Shown: positions 31,656 through 40,640 of the stretch, piece after piece
Position numbering within the stretch: position 1 is the first letter of the stretch
Layout of the letters: every line of letters begins with the position of its first letter
NCBI RefSeq assembly: GCF_022760175.1
Contig: NZ_CP094326.1
Coordinates: 806,001 to 870,000 of the forward strand
Length of the DNA stretch: 64,000 nucleotides
Direction: 5' to 3'
From: Zhouia spongiae
Lineage (GTDB): Bacteria; Bacteroidota; Bacteroidia; Flavobacteriales; Flavobacteriaceae
Notes under the pieces: model-generated
What the model was told of the DNA's origin: nothing
Database searches by the model: none
Seen by the model: the letters and a program-made list of their open reading frames with translations, nothing else
Translations under genes and position numbers: made by a program

Positions 31656-32369
31656 ATGAGTAATCCATTCAAATTCAAGAAGTTTAGTATTGTTCAGGAC
31701 CGATGCGCCATGAAGGTAGGCACAGATGGTGTTTTACTAGGAGCATGGACCCCTGTAAACCATAACCCGAATTCCGTACTGGACATCGGAGCCGGAACCG
31801 GCTTGCTATCACTTATGCTTGCACAGCGCTGTCATGCCGAACTAATAGATGCTCTGGAGATAGATGATGACGCATTTGAACAGTGTGTAGAAAATTTTGA
31901 AGCATCACCCTGGAGTGATCGTTTGTTTTGTTACCATGCAGGGTTTGATGAGTTTGTAGATGAAATTGACGATCGGTATGATCTTATCATCTCCAACCCG
32001 CCGTTTTATACCGAACAGGTTTTAAGCGGCAGCCAACAAAGGGATACAGCAAGAAACTCCTTTTCCCTTCCTTTTAAAGAACTCATGGCAGGGGCTGCCA
32101 AATTACTGTCCCATAAAGGGTTATTTTGTTGCATTATTCCTTTTAAAGAAGAACAAAAACTCATAGAGTTAGGCAATAAGAACAAGTTATACCCGAATAA
32201 AATCACCCGTGTTAAAGGCACTCCCGACACTGAGATTAAACGAAGCCTGATAGCTTTTTCATTTCATGAGCCTGAATTGGAAATTTCAGAACTCATCATA
32301 GAGATAGAACGCCATCAATACACTCAGGATTACATCGATCTCACCAAAGATTTTTATTTAAAAATGTAA
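31656..32369 (+). CDS. trmN6: tRNA1(Val) A37 N6-methyltransferase
   Basis: SAM-dependent methylase (YfiC family) that methylates adenine 37 of a valine tRNA. I start at the ATG at 31656 (MSNPFKFKKFSIVQDRCAMK); an upstream TTG at 31644 is unnecessary. The 237-residue protein shows KVGTDGVLLGAW (TDGxLLG, typical for this group), the SAM motif DIGAGTGLLSLMLAQ and the amino-methylase motif ISNPPFY. C-terminal part resembles YfiC. No operon partners. The identity within the small-methyltransferase group is probable but not proven. Confidence 0.9.
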   Translation: MSNPFKFKKFSIVQDRCAMKVGTDGVLLGAWTPVNHNPNSVLDIGAGTGLLSLMLAQRCHAELIDALEIDDDAFEQCVENFEASPWSDRLFCYHAGFDEFVDEIDDRYDLIISNPPFYTEQVLSGSQQRDTARNSFSLPFKELMAGAAKLLSHKGLFCCIIPFKEEQKLIELGNKNKLYPNKITRVKGTPDTEIKRSLIAFSFHEPELEISELIIEIERHQYTQDYIDLTKDFYLKM

Positions 32370-32506
32370 TTTGGACACATCCATACTCATTTTTACCGCA
32401 AACTAGGCAGTAATCATGTTGTTGAGCTAAAATTAGCGGGGAAAATCCATTATATTCTTATTTTTAGCTTCCGTCAAAACAAACTAATTCTTAACATAAT
32501 TACTTT

Positions 32507-34795
32507 ATGAGGTCAATTCTAACTATAATACTGGCTGTCTGTTGCCAGTTTACTATTGCACAAGATATTTTTATAGATAAAGTAACCGATCCGGTTGACT
32601 GGGCCAGTCCACTTATGGGCACTGACTCCAAACACAGTCTTTCCAACGGAAATGTATATCCTGCCATTGCCCTTCCTTGGGGAATGAATTTCTGGACTCC
32701 ACAAACAGGTAAAATGGGAGACGGATGGGCATATATGTATACTGCCGATAAGATAAGAGGTTTTAAACAAACCCATCAGCCTTCACCCTGGATGAACGAT
32801 TACGGACAATTCTCTATCATGCCGGTTACCGGAAAACTTCGTTTTACAGAAGACGACAGAGCCAGTTGGTTTTCTCATAAAACCGAGGTAGTAAAACCCC
32901 ATTACTATAAAGTATACCTTGCCGATCACGATGTAACTACTGAAATCACTCCTACTGAACGCGCTGCCAGATTTCGTTTTACCTTTCCCGAAACAGAGCA
33001 GGCACATATTGTTGTGGATGCTTTTGACAAAGGGTCGTTCGTAAAAATCATACCCGAAGAAAATAAGGTTATCGGATACACCACAAAAAACAGTGGCGGT
33101 GTACCGGAAAACTTTAAAAATTACTTTGTAATTGAGTTTGACAAGCCTTTTTCAGGGTCAAACACCTTTAATGGCTCACAATTAAATAATAGCAACGAAT
33201 TAAAAGGAGAGCATGCCGGCGCCGTAATAAGCTTCAACACAAAAAAAGGCGAAACTGTAAATGCTAAAGTAGCTTCTTCATTTATCAGTTATGAGCAAGC
33301 AGAAAGAAACCTCAATGAGATTGGCCCTGATAATTTTGATCAGGTTAAAGAAAAAGGAAGGAACATATGGAACAAAGAACTTAGCAGAATAAAAGTTGAA
33401 GGAGGTACTGCAGATCAAATTAAAGTCTTCTACTCCTGCCTCTACCGCTCATTGTTATTTCCAAGAAAATTCTTTGAGTACGATGCTGATGGAAATGTTG
33501 TTCATTACAGTCCGTATAACGGAAAAGTACTACTAGGTTATATGTTTACCGACACCGGGTTCTGGGACACCTTCAGATCTCTATTCCCTTTTCTAAACCT
33601 AATGTATCCCGAACTAAATGCTCAGATGCAGGAAGGTCTCGCCAATGCATATAAAGAAAGCGGATGGCTTCCTGAATGGGCCAGCCCTGGACTCCGCAAT
33701 GTTATGATCGGAAACAATTCAGCTTCAGTTGTAGCTGATGCATACCTTAAAATAGACAGCAAACATAAGTACGATATCGAAACCCTGTATGAGGCTGTAA
33801 TACACGGCGCTAACAATGCAGGTCCATTAACAGCTGTGGGACGTGCAGGAGTTGAACACTACAACAAACTAGGTTATGTTCCATATGATGTTGACATCAA
33901 TGAGAATGCAGCAAGAACACTTGAATATGCATACGACGATTTCACCATATACCAGTTAGCAAAAGCGCTTAACAGACCAAAAAAAGAAATCAGATTATAT
34001 AGAAAACGCAGTTTGAACTATAAAAATCTATTTGATCCTGAGACAAAATTAATGCGTGGAAAAAATAAGAATGGTGAATTTATGAAACCTTTCAATCCAT
34101 TCAAATGGGGTGATGCATTCACTGAAGGCAACAGCTGGCATTACACCTGGTCCGTTTTCCATGACATAGAAGGTCTGATTGATCTGATGGGTGGTAAAAA
34201 CGAGTTTGTAAATCAACTGGACAAAGTATTTAGCCTTCCTCCGGTTTTCGATGAGAGTTACTATGGTTTTGTCATCCATGAGATCAGAGAAATGCAAATT
34301 GCCAATATGGGACAATATGCACATGGTAACCAGCCGATACAACACATGATATATCTGTATAACTATGCCGGTGAACCCTGGAAAACACAATATTGGGTAC
34401 GAGAAACTATGAACCGGATGTACACACCAACCCCGGATGGTTATTGCGGCGATGAAGACAATGGACAAACATCTGCCTGGTATGTGTTTTCATCTATGGG
34501 CTTTTACCCTGTATGTCCTGCTACGGATGAATACATTCTGGGAGCTCCCCTGTTCAGAAAAGTCACATTGGAACTGGAAAACGGCAAAGCAGTTGTTATT
34601 AATGCTGCTGATAACAATGCCCGAAACAGGTATATTCAAAACGCTTCTTTCAATGGGAAAAACTACACCAAAAACTATATCAGTCATAAAGAACTAATGA
34701 AAGGCGCTGTTATAAATTTTGAAATGGGAAGCAAACCTAATAAAAGTCGAGGAATCAATAAGACTGACTTCCCTTACTCTTTGTCAAATGAGTAA
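32507..34795 (+). CDS. GH92 family alpha-mannosidase, secreted
   Basis: Exo-acting, calcium-dependent alpha-mannosidase family, 762 residues, with signal peptide (MRSILTIILAVCCQFTIAQ). The N-terminal domain has the GH92 pattern WASPLMGTDSKHSLSNGNVYPAIALPWGMNFW and HQPSPWMNDYGQFSIMP. The (alpha/alpha)6 catalytic domain includes GYMFTDTGFWDTFRSLFPF, EGNSWHYTWSVFHD, GNQPIQHMIYLYNYAG and YCGDEDNGQTSAWYVFSSMGFYPVCP, where the acidic catalytic residues lie. These enzymes trim mannose from N-glycans or yeast mannan in the periplasm or at the cell surface. There is no SusC/SusD pair next to it, so it is not part of a standard polysaccharide locus. It ends at a terminator (34805) before the GMC gene. 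Confidence 0.94.
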   Translation: MRSILTIILAVCCQFTIAQDIFIDKVTDPVDWASPLMGTDSKHSLSNGNVYPAIALPWGMNFWTPQTGKMGDGWAYMYTADKIRGFKQTHQPSPWMNDYGQFSIMPVTGKLRFTEDDRASWFSHKTEVVKPHYYKVYLADHDVTTEITPTERAARFRFTFPETEQAHIVVDAFDKGSFVKIIPEENKVIGYTTKNSGGVPENFKNYFVIEFDKPFSGSNTFNGSQLNNSNELKGEHAGAVISFNTKKGETVNAKVASSFISYEQAERNLNEIGPDNFDQVKEKGRNIWNKELSRIKVEGGTADQIKVFYSCLYRSLLFPRKFFEYDADGNVVHYSPYNGKVLLGYMFTDTGFWDTFRSLFPFLNLMYPELNAQMQEGLANAYKESGWLPEWASPGLRNVMIGNNSASVVADAYLKIDSKHKYDIETLYEAVIHGANNAGPLTAVGRAGVEHYNKLGYVPYDVDINENAARTLEYAYDDFTIYQLAKALNRPKKEIRLYRKRSLNYKNLFDPETKLMRGKNKNGEFMKPFNPFKWGDAFTEGNSWHYTWSVFHDIEGLIDLMGGKNEFVNQLDKVFSLPPVFDESYYGFVIHEIREMQIANMGQYAHGNQPIQHMIYLYNYAGEPWKTQYWVRETMNRMYTPTPDGYCGDEDNGQTSAWYVFSSMGFYPVCPATDEYILGAPLFRKVTLELENGKAVVINAADNNARNRYIQNASFNGKNYTKNYISHKELMKGAVINFEMGSKPNKSRGINKTDFPYSLSNE

Positions 34796-34804
34796 AAAAT
34801 AACC

Positions 34805-34841
34805 GGCAGAGCATGTAAACAACAAACATTCTCTGCCTTTC
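34805..34841 (+). terminator. Terminator after GH92
   Basis: GGCAGAG (34805-34811) pairs with CTCTGCC (34831-34837); after one mismatch ATG/CAT extends the stem. TTT and CTT follow. Loop of about 11 nt. Confidence 0.7.
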
Positions 34842-34918
34842 TTAATTTATTATTCAATATTTTTTTGAATTCTCTGACAAAAACATAATTTTATAAGGTT
34901 ATAAACCAATATAAGATT

Positions 34919-36661
34919 ATGTCCTTTCAAATCAAAAAATCAACCAAAGAATATGATATCTGCATAGTAGGTTCCGGAGCCGGGGGTGGAATGGCAACAA
35001 AAATTCTGTCTGAGGCCGGATTTAAAATTGCCTTATTGGAAGCCGGACCCGATTTTGATCCGGCAAACCCCGAACAGCAGACACAATTTAAATGGCCCTA
35101 TGAATCTCCCAGAAGAGGAGCAGGGACAAGCAGACCCTTTGGCGATTTTGATATGGCATATGGCGGTTGGGAAATAGACGGAGAACCATATACTCGTAAA
35201 AACGGGACTAAATTCGATTGGTTCCGTTCCAGAATGGTCGGTGGGCGAACTAATCACTGGGGACGCATCTCACTTCGTTTCGGGCCTTTGGATTTTAAGC
35301 GGAAAGACTATGACGGCAAAGGAGACAACTGGCCCATCAGTTACAACGACGTTAAACCCTATTACGACAAGGTAGACAAGCTTATAGGGGTATTTGGCAC
35401 CAAAGAGAACTTACCTAATGAACCTGACGGATACTTTCTTCCGCCTCCAAAACCAAGATTACACGAACTATATATTAAAAAGGCAGGACTAAAAACAGGG
35501 TTGCCTGTTATACCATCTCGCTTATCAATACTCACAAAAAGAATCGATAACCGCAGAGGGGCTTGCTTCTATTGCAAACAATGCTCCAGGTCGTGCAGTA
35601 TTTATGGCGATTTTTCATCCTCTTCAGTTTTAGTAAAGCCCGCCCTGGAATATGACAACGTAGACCTTTATGTAAATGCCATGGTAAGAGAAGTTCTTAC
35701 CGATGAGAACGGAAAAGCCACCGGAGTTTCTTATATAAACAAAGTAGATTTACAGGAATATTCAGTAAAGGCAAAAGTCGTTATTCTCGCTGCCAGTGCC
35801 TGCGGGTCGGCAAGGATATTACTAAATTCCAAATCGTCAAGATTTCCAAACGGATTAGCCAATTCAAGCGGGGTAGCAGGGAAATACCTTCACGATTCTA
35901 CCGGAGCTTCAAGATCGGCTCTAATTCCATCGATGATGGATCGGAAACGCTACAACGAAGACGGCGTAGGTGGTATGCACCTCTATGTACCGTGGTGGTT
36001 AAATGACAGTAAAAACCTGGGCTTCACCCGCGGCTATCATATCGAATTCTACGGAGGGATGGGAATGCCGGGCTACGGAACAGGTTTTGGCATGGAGAAC
36101 CTGAATGGCCTTGTTCCCGGCAAAGACGGCAAAATGAAAAAGCCGGGGGGCTACGGACTCGACCTTAAAAACGACGTCAAACGTTTTTATGGTGCCATTG
36201 TCGGTATGGCAGGACGTGGCGAGAGTATTCCTCAAAAAGACAACTATTGTGAGATAGACCCTAATGTGGTCGATAAATATGGCATCCCCGTTCTCCGGTT
36301 TAATTATAACTGGACAGATGAGGAAAGAAAACAGGCCAGACACATGCATGAAACCTTCGAAGAGCTCATTCACAACATGGGCGGGATCGCCTTGGGAGAA
36401 AAACCGGGCAAAGAAACAGACTACGGACTGGATGTTCCGGGCAGAATCATACATGAAGTAGGAACCACCAGAATGGGTAACGACCCTAAAACATCGGTAC
36501 TGAACAAATACAGCCAGGCACACGATGTTCCAAACTTGTTTGTAATGGATGGCGGCTCATTCGTTTCGCAAGCAGACAAAAATCCTACATGGACCATTTT
36601 GGCCCTGGCATGGAGAGCGTCTGAATACCTGACAGAAGAAATTAAAAAAATGAACCTCTAA
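34919..36661 (+). CDS. GMC oxidoreductase, large subunit of a membrane sugar dehydrogenase
   Basis: FAD enzyme of 580 residues. The dinucleotide-binding motif GSGAGGG is at 18-24, and VGGRTNHWGRISLRFGPLDF lies near 108. A cysteine cluster C216, C219, C222, C226 (CFYCKQCSRSC) sits where the FAD glucose dehydrogenase alpha subunit binds an iron-sulfur cluster, so electrons probably leave through it. The catalytic pair is H512 in HEVGTTRMGND and N555 in KNPTWT. No signal peptide: such subunits are carried across by the Tat signal of the small subunit, encoded 11 bp downstream. Relatives oxidise glucose, gluconate, inositol or glycosides at C3. The substrate is not known. Confidence 0.9.
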   Translation: MSFQIKKSTKEYDICIVGSGAGGGMATKILSEAGFKIALLEAGPDFDPANPEQQTQFKWPYESPRRGAGTSRPFGDFDMAYGGWEIDGEPYTRKNGTKFDWFRSRMVGGRTNHWGRISLRFGPLDFKRKDYDGKGDNWPISYNDVKPYYDKVDKLIGVFGTKENLPNEPDGYFLPPPKPRLHELYIKKAGLKTGLPVIPSRLSILTKRIDNRRGACFYCKQCSRSCSIYGDFSSSSVLVKPALEYDNVDLYVNAMVREVLTDENGKATGVSYINKVDLQEYSVKAKVVILAASACGSARILLNSKSSRFPNGLANSSGVAGKYLHDSTGASRSALIPSMMDRKRYNEDGVGGMHLYVPWWLNDSKNLGFTRGYHIEFYGGMGMPGYGTGFGMENLNGLVPGKDGKMKKPGGYGLDLKNDVKRFYGAIVGMAGRGESIPQKDNYCEIDPNVVDKYGIPVLRFNYNWTDEERKQARHMHETFEELIHNMGGIALGEKPGKETDYGLDVPGRIIHEVGTTRMGNDPKTSVLNKYSQAHDVPNLFVMDGGSFVSQADKNPTWTILALAWRASEYLTEEIKKMNL

Positions 36662-36672
36662 AAACAAAGGGC

Positions 36673-37386
36673 ATGGACAGAAGAAAAAGTTTAAAAGCAA
36701 TGGTTGCCGGAACAGTTACTTCCGGGTTTATGTTCTCAGGATGCCTGACTGACAGTGAAGAGAAGCCGGCTACAGCCGAAATCCCTCAACCGGATACCGG
36801 AGCCGGCGGATATGGCCGAACGCCGGAAGAACTGGCGAGAGACCAAGAGCTATATAAGAAAACATTCTTTAATGATCATGAAATAGCCACACTTACCGTT
36901 TTGTCTGATATTATTATTCCGGCAGACGACACTTCTCCCTCCGCATCCGAGGTAAAGGTTCCGGAATTTATAGCGTTTATCGTGAAAGACATGCCGTATC
37001 ATCAAACGCCGATTCGCGGGGGACTTATGTGGCTGGATCACGAAAGCAATAAACGCTTCGATAAAATTTTTAAAAATGCCTCTCCCGAACAACAAATCGA
37101 GATCATTGAAGACATAGCCTATCCTGATGATGTCAGGCCAGAGCTAGAACAAGGTGCCAGATTCTTTTCCCGGATAAGAAACCTCGTAGCTACCGGATAT
37201 TTTACTACCAAAGAGGGTATCGACTACCTTGGTTACGCAGGCAATGTACCTAATGTATGGAATGGTGTTCCTCAAGATGTACTCGACAAACATCAGGTTT
37301 CATACGATGAAAAAACCTTAAATGAATGCATTAAACCTGAAGAACGAAATGAAATTGCCAATTGGGACAATTATGAACTTGGATAA
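36673..37386 (+). CDS. Gluconate 2-dehydrogenase subunit 3 family protein, Tat lipoprotein
   Basis: Small chaperone/membrane subunit of 237 residues for the GMC dehydrogenase encoded 11 bp upstream. It begins MDRRKSLKAMVAGTVTSG, a twin-arginine signal (R3-R4), with a lipobox ending at C24 (MFSGC). The conserved body has EIATLTVLSDIIIPADDTSPSASEVKVPEFIAFIVKDM and GLMWLDHESNKRFDKIF. The paralogue at 63059-63631 shares SASEV.VP.FI. By family precedent it exports the folded large subunit via Tat and anchors it. No cytochrome c subunit is adjacent, so the electron acceptor is unknown. Confidence 0.9.
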   Translation: MDRRKSLKAMVAGTVTSGFMFSGCLTDSEEKPATAEIPQPDTGAGGYGRTPEELARDQELYKKTFFNDHEIATLTVLSDIIIPADDTSPSASEVKVPEFIAFIVKDMPYHQTPIRGGLMWLDHESNKRFDKIFKNASPEQQIEIIEDIAYPDDVRPELEQGARFFSRIRNLVATGYFTTKEGIDYLGYAGNVPNVWNGVPQDVLDKHQVSYDEKTLNECIKPEERNEIANWDNYELG

Positions 37387-37436
37387 AAATTGTTAAAAAT
37401 AAAACTATAAGTATCCGTCTTGTTGCATTTCGTTTA

Positions 37437-37528
37437 TATATTTGAAGTAATTAAGACCGACTGAACATGAAATGCCTATTAACGATTTAATTTATCAAAT
37501 TAACCCATATGATAAACCGTGCATTTCA
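37437..37528 (+). promoter_or_regulatory. gcdH promoter and structured leader
   Basis: The -7 element TATATTTG is at 37437-37444. The leader of about 110 nt before the ATG at 37561 has an outer stem TGAAATGC (37468-37475) and GCATTTCA (37521-37528), enclosing an inner stem TTAATTT/AAATTAA (37487-37503, loop ATC). I do not recognise a known riboswitch. It could be a protein site or regulatory fold. Confidence 0.5.
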
Positions 37529-37560
37529 CCTGACCGTTTGAAAACAATAAATATCTACAG

Positions 37561-38739
37561 ATGAAACCAGATTTATTTGAAGCCCCCGACTATTACAATA
37601 TAGATGATTTGTTATCTGACGAACACAAACTGGTTCGTGATGCTGCCCGTAGTTGGGTAAAACGTGAAGTATCTCCCATTATTGAAGAATACGCACAGAA
37701 GGCAGAATTCCCGAAACAGATCATAAGCGGACTTGCTGAAATCGGAGCCTTCGGACCCTATATTCCGGAAGAGTATGGTGGAGCCGGACTCGATCAGATC
37801 AGCTATGGTTTAATCATGCAGGAAATTGAAAGAGGTGATAGCGGTGTACGTTCTACTGCATCTGTCCAATCTTCATTGGTCATGTACCCCATATGGAAAT
37901 ACGGAACTGAAGAACAACGTAAAAAATACCTTCCTAAACTGGCTGGCGGCGAATACATAGGATGCTTCGGTTTAACCGAACCCGATTACGGCTCAAATCC
38001 AGGCGGGATGGTCACTAACTTTAAAGATAAAGGAGATCATTACGTACTGAACGGGGCTAAAATGTGGATCTCAAACGCGCCTTTTGCTGACATCGCTGTA
38101 GTTTGGGCAAAAAATGAGGAAGGACGTATCCATGGCCTGATAGTTGAACGCGGAATGGAAGGCTTTTCTACGCCGGAAACACACAATAAATGGTCGTTGA
38201 GGGCTTCCGCAACCGGTGAACTAATCTTTGACAATGTGAAAATTCCGAAAGAAAATCTGATGCCGGAAAAAAGTGGATTGGGCGCGCCTCTGGGCTGCCT
38301 GGATTCTGCACGATATGGAATAGCATGGGGTGCTATAGGTGCCGCAATGGATTGCTATGATACCGCTTTGCGCTATGCCAAAGAACGGATCCAGTTTGAC
38401 AAACCGATTGCTGCCACACAACTTCAACAAAAAAAGTTAGCGGAAATGTTGACTGAAATCACAAAAGCGCAGTTACTGGCGCTCCGCTTGGGCCAGTTGA
38501 GAGAAGCCAATAAAGCTACAACAGCTCAAATCTCAATGGCAAAAAGAAATAATGTCGATATGGCCCTAAAGATAGCAAGAGAAGCAAGACAGATTTTAGG
38601 AGGCATGGGAATCACAGGCGAATACAGTATTATGCGCCATATGATGAATCTGGAAAGTGTAATTACCTATGAAGGAACACACGATATACATTTACTTATT
38701 ACAGGAGCTGATATTACCGGAATGCCTGCTTTTAAATAA
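37561..38739 (+). CDS. gcdH: Glutaryl-CoA dehydrogenase
   Basis: FAD enzyme that oxidises and decarboxylates glutaryl-CoA to crotonyl-CoA in lysine and tryptophan catabolism, 392 residues. It has CFGLTEPDYGSNPGGM, WSLRASATGELIFDNVKIP and the very typical GLGAPLGCLDSARYGIAWGAIGAA. The catalytic base is E371 in ITYEGTHDIH, and the ending ADITGMPAFK matches the human enzyme pattern (ITGIQAF). These features separate it from general acyl-CoA dehydrogenases. It stands alone, with its own promoter and a long structured leader. The stop codon lies within the first bases of a dispersed repeat. Confidence 0.93.
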   Translation: MKPDLFEAPDYYNIDDLLSDEHKLVRDAARSWVKREVSPIIEEYAQKAEFPKQIISGLAEIGAFGPYIPEEYGGAGLDQISYGLIMQEIERGDSGVRSTASVQSSLVMYPIWKYGTEEQRKKYLPKLAGGEYIGCFGLTEPDYGSNPGGMVTNFKDKGDHYVLNGAKMWISNAPFADIAVVWAKNEEGRIHGLIVERGMEGFSTPETHNKWSLRASATGELIFDNVKIPKENLMPEKSGLGAPLGCLDSARYGIAWGAIGAAMDCYDTALRYAKERIQFDKPIAATQLQQKKLAEMLTEITKAQLLALRLGQLREANKATTAQISMAKRNNVDMALKIAREARQILGGMGITGEYSIMRHMMNLESVITYEGTHDIHLLITGADITGMPAFK

Positions 38740-38794
38740 ACGACCTCGGAGCAAGCTCACAGAAGCATTAAAACGGAAAAAACTAAAAAGATTT
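38733..38794 (+). repeat. Dispersed hairpin repeat, copy B
   Basis: Matches 31573-31628 on the opposite strand: TAAACGACCTCGG identical, then AGCAAGCTCAC, GCATTAAAA, GGAAAA and CTAAAAA. The hairpin core survives as GAGC/GCTC although the outer arms have diverged. The gcdH stop codon (38737-38739) is part of the match. Confidence 0.75.
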
Positions 38795-38840
38795 CTTTTT
38801 TAGTCAAAAATCAGTCAGGTTTCCCCCGATGCTTCGGGGG
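38782..38840. repeat. Two further hairpins between gcdH and umuC
   Basis: ACTAAAAA (38782-38789) pairs with TTTTTAGT (38797-38804). Downstream CCCCCGA (38823-38829) pairs perfectly with TCGGGGG (38834-38840), loop TGCT, with no T-run. The first may end the gcdH transcript; the second has the look of a dispersed palindromic unit. Confidence 0.5.
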
Positions 38841-38934
38841 TGCTCGACCCGACATTTATCTTCTACTTCATTCTTTAAATCTAATTTTCAATTCACTACA
38901 TTACATTTACCTATTCATTGCGTAACTTTACAAC

Positions 38935-40200
38935 ATGTTTGCACTGGTAGATTGTAACAACTTTTATGCTTCGTGTGAGCGGGTATTTAAACCTCAGCTC
39001 AACAACCAGCCTGTGGCCATACTTTCAAATAACGACGGCTGTGTTATTTCAAGAAGCGATGAAGCCAGGGCCATAGGGTTACCAATGGGAGCACCGGCCT
39101 TCAAGTATAAAGATTTTTTTGAACAGAATAACATACATGTATTCTCATCAAATTATCCGTTATACGGCGACATGAGCAAACGGGTAATGGATATCCTCAA
39201 ACAATTCACCCCCGATGTGGAAATCTACAGTATCGATGAAGCTTTTCTTCAGCTCAAAATACCCGCCAATGATTACTATGCCCATGGAAAAGAAATTAAA
39301 TATCGGATCGAAAAATGGACCGGGATTCCCATCAGCATCGGAATCGCTCCAACCAAAGGATTATCGAAGGTTGCCAATAAAATTGCCCGTAAATTTAAAA
39401 AAAGAACCGGAGGGGTTTATGTCATCGATTCTGAAGAAAAGCGAATAAAGTCCTTGAAATGGACTAAAATTGATGATGTATGGGGGATCGGGAGAAACCA
39501 CGCCGAACGTCTCCGTTTAAAAAATATAAGGACAGCCTTCGACTTTACACAGCTTTCCGATCCTTGGGTACGAAAACATATGGCAGTTATAGGGCTTAGA
39601 CTGAAAAAAGATCTGGAAGGAAGCCCTACCATACAGTTAAGCGATGGTATAGACGGGCATCGAAAGGCTATTGCTACTACCCGAAGTTTTGATTATTCGT
39701 ATTCCGACTACCAGTATATAAAAGAACGTATTGCTACTTTTGCAGCAAGTTGTGCAGAAAAACTTCGAAAACAAAATGATTGCTGCACTGCCATTATCGT
39801 AATGCTTCGCAGTGATTTCCATAAAAAAGAACACAAACAACACAAAGGGAGTATCTACATAACACTCCCTTACACCACAGATTCAACATTAACCATTACC
39901 AACCATGCAATTAAAGGCCTGGCCTCTATATACAAGAAAGACATACAATATAAAAGAGCCGGAGTAATCGTTACCGGATTGATTCCTGCAAATGCAAAAC
40001 AATTAGACCTGTTTCATCATGAAGATGCCAAACACCATGAAATAATGAAAGTCATGGACAATCTCAATAAAAAATACGGATCTCACAAACTTAAAATAGC
40101 GAATCAGGATTTAAACAAAACCTGGAAGATGCGTCAAGAACATTTATCGCCAAGATATACGACAAACATTAATGACATAATTGAAGTAAAATGCAATTAA
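38935..40200 (+). CDS. umuC: Y-family DNA polymerase, UmuC-like
   Basis: Error-prone lesion-bypass polymerase of 421 residues. The palm motifs are MFALVDCNNFYASCERVF (metal ligand D6) and YSIDEAF (D101, E102). The steric-gate region is FYASC, the helix-hairpin-helix is KWTKIDDVWGIGRNHAERLRLKNI, and the little-finger domain follows. RSFDYSYSDYQYIKERIATFAASCAEKLR is typical of UmuC rather than DinB. The last 10 bp overlap the umuD-like gene. In E. coli umuD comes first; here it is reversed. A possible -7 TAACTTTA is at 38923-38930; no SOS box is recognisable. Confidence 0.93.
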   Translation: MFALVDCNNFYASCERVFKPQLNNQPVAILSNNDGCVISRSDEARAIGLPMGAPAFKYKDFFEQNNIHVFSSNYPLYGDMSKRVMDILKQFTPDVEIYSIDEAFLQLKIPANDYYAHGKEIKYRIEKWTGIPISIGIAPTKGLSKVANKIARKFKKRTGGVYVIDSEEKRIKSLKWTKIDDVWGIGRNHAERLRLKNIRTAFDFTQLSDPWVRKHMAVIGLRLKKDLEGSPTIQLSDGIDGHRKAIATTRSFDYSYSDYQYIKERIATFAASCAEKLRKQNDCCTAIIVMLRSDFHKKEHKQHKGSIYITLPYTTDSTLTITNHAIKGLASIYKKDIQYKRAGVIVTGLIPANAKQLDLFHHEDAKHHEIMKVMDNLNKKYGSHKLKIANQDLNKTWKMRQEHLSPRYTTNINDIIEVKCN

Positions 40201-40640
40201 AGCCAATAAAAGAAACAAAAAACCTTTCGTTCTACATCCCTGATGCAGACCATGAAGAAGAACATTTTTTCGTTAGTGAAGGTATTGCCGCCGGATTTCC
40301 TTCTCCGGCCGATGATTTTTTGGAAACCCGCATTAGTCTAGATAAAACACTGGTTCGTAATAAAGAAGCCACCTTTTATGCCAAGGTCAGGGGACAGTCA
40401 ATGATTGATGCCAATTTAGATGATGGAGATCTTTTGGTTGTTGATAAAAGCATAGAACCTGCACACGATAAAATAGCCGTCTGTTTTATTGACGGTGAGT
40501 TTACCGTAAAGCGTCTTAAAGTCGAAAAAGAAACTGTTTTCCTAATGCCGGCAAACAAAGATTATGAACCTATAGAAGTTACCCGGGAAAATAATTTTGC
40601 AATATGGGGAATAGTCACCCATGTCATCAAAAAGCTGTAA
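40191..40640 (+). CDS. umuD: UmuD-like S24 peptidase
   Basis: Self-cleaving partner of the polymerase, 149 residues. The cleavage region is EGIAAGFPSPADD, with A34-G35 where E. coli UmuD is cut at C24-G25 (CGFPSPA). The catalytic pair is S70 in VRGQSMIDANLDDGD and K107 in GEFTVKRL. It has no DNA-binding domain, so it is UmuD rather than LexA. Its start overlaps the end of umuC by 10 bp. RecA-stimulated cleavage is known for the family; SOS control here is not shown by the sequence. Confidence 0.92.
   Translation: MQLKPIKETKNLSFYIPDADHEEEHFFVSEGIAAGFPSPADDFLETRISLDKTLVRNKEATFYAKVRGQSMIDANLDDGDLLVVDKSIEPAHDKIAVCFIDGEFTVKRLKVEKETVFLMPANKDYEPIEVTRENNFAIWGIVTHVIKKL

Noticed and set aside
35999-36523. 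174-codon minus-strand open frame opposite the GMC gene
   Set aside because: Lies inside the catalytic part of the GMC oxidoreductase, and no recognisable protein motif is seen.
32507-38739. Polysaccharide utilisation locus around GH92
   Set aside because: No SusC/SusD pair, no further glycoside hydrolase and no sigma/anti-sigma pair are present; a terminator separates GH92 from the next gene.
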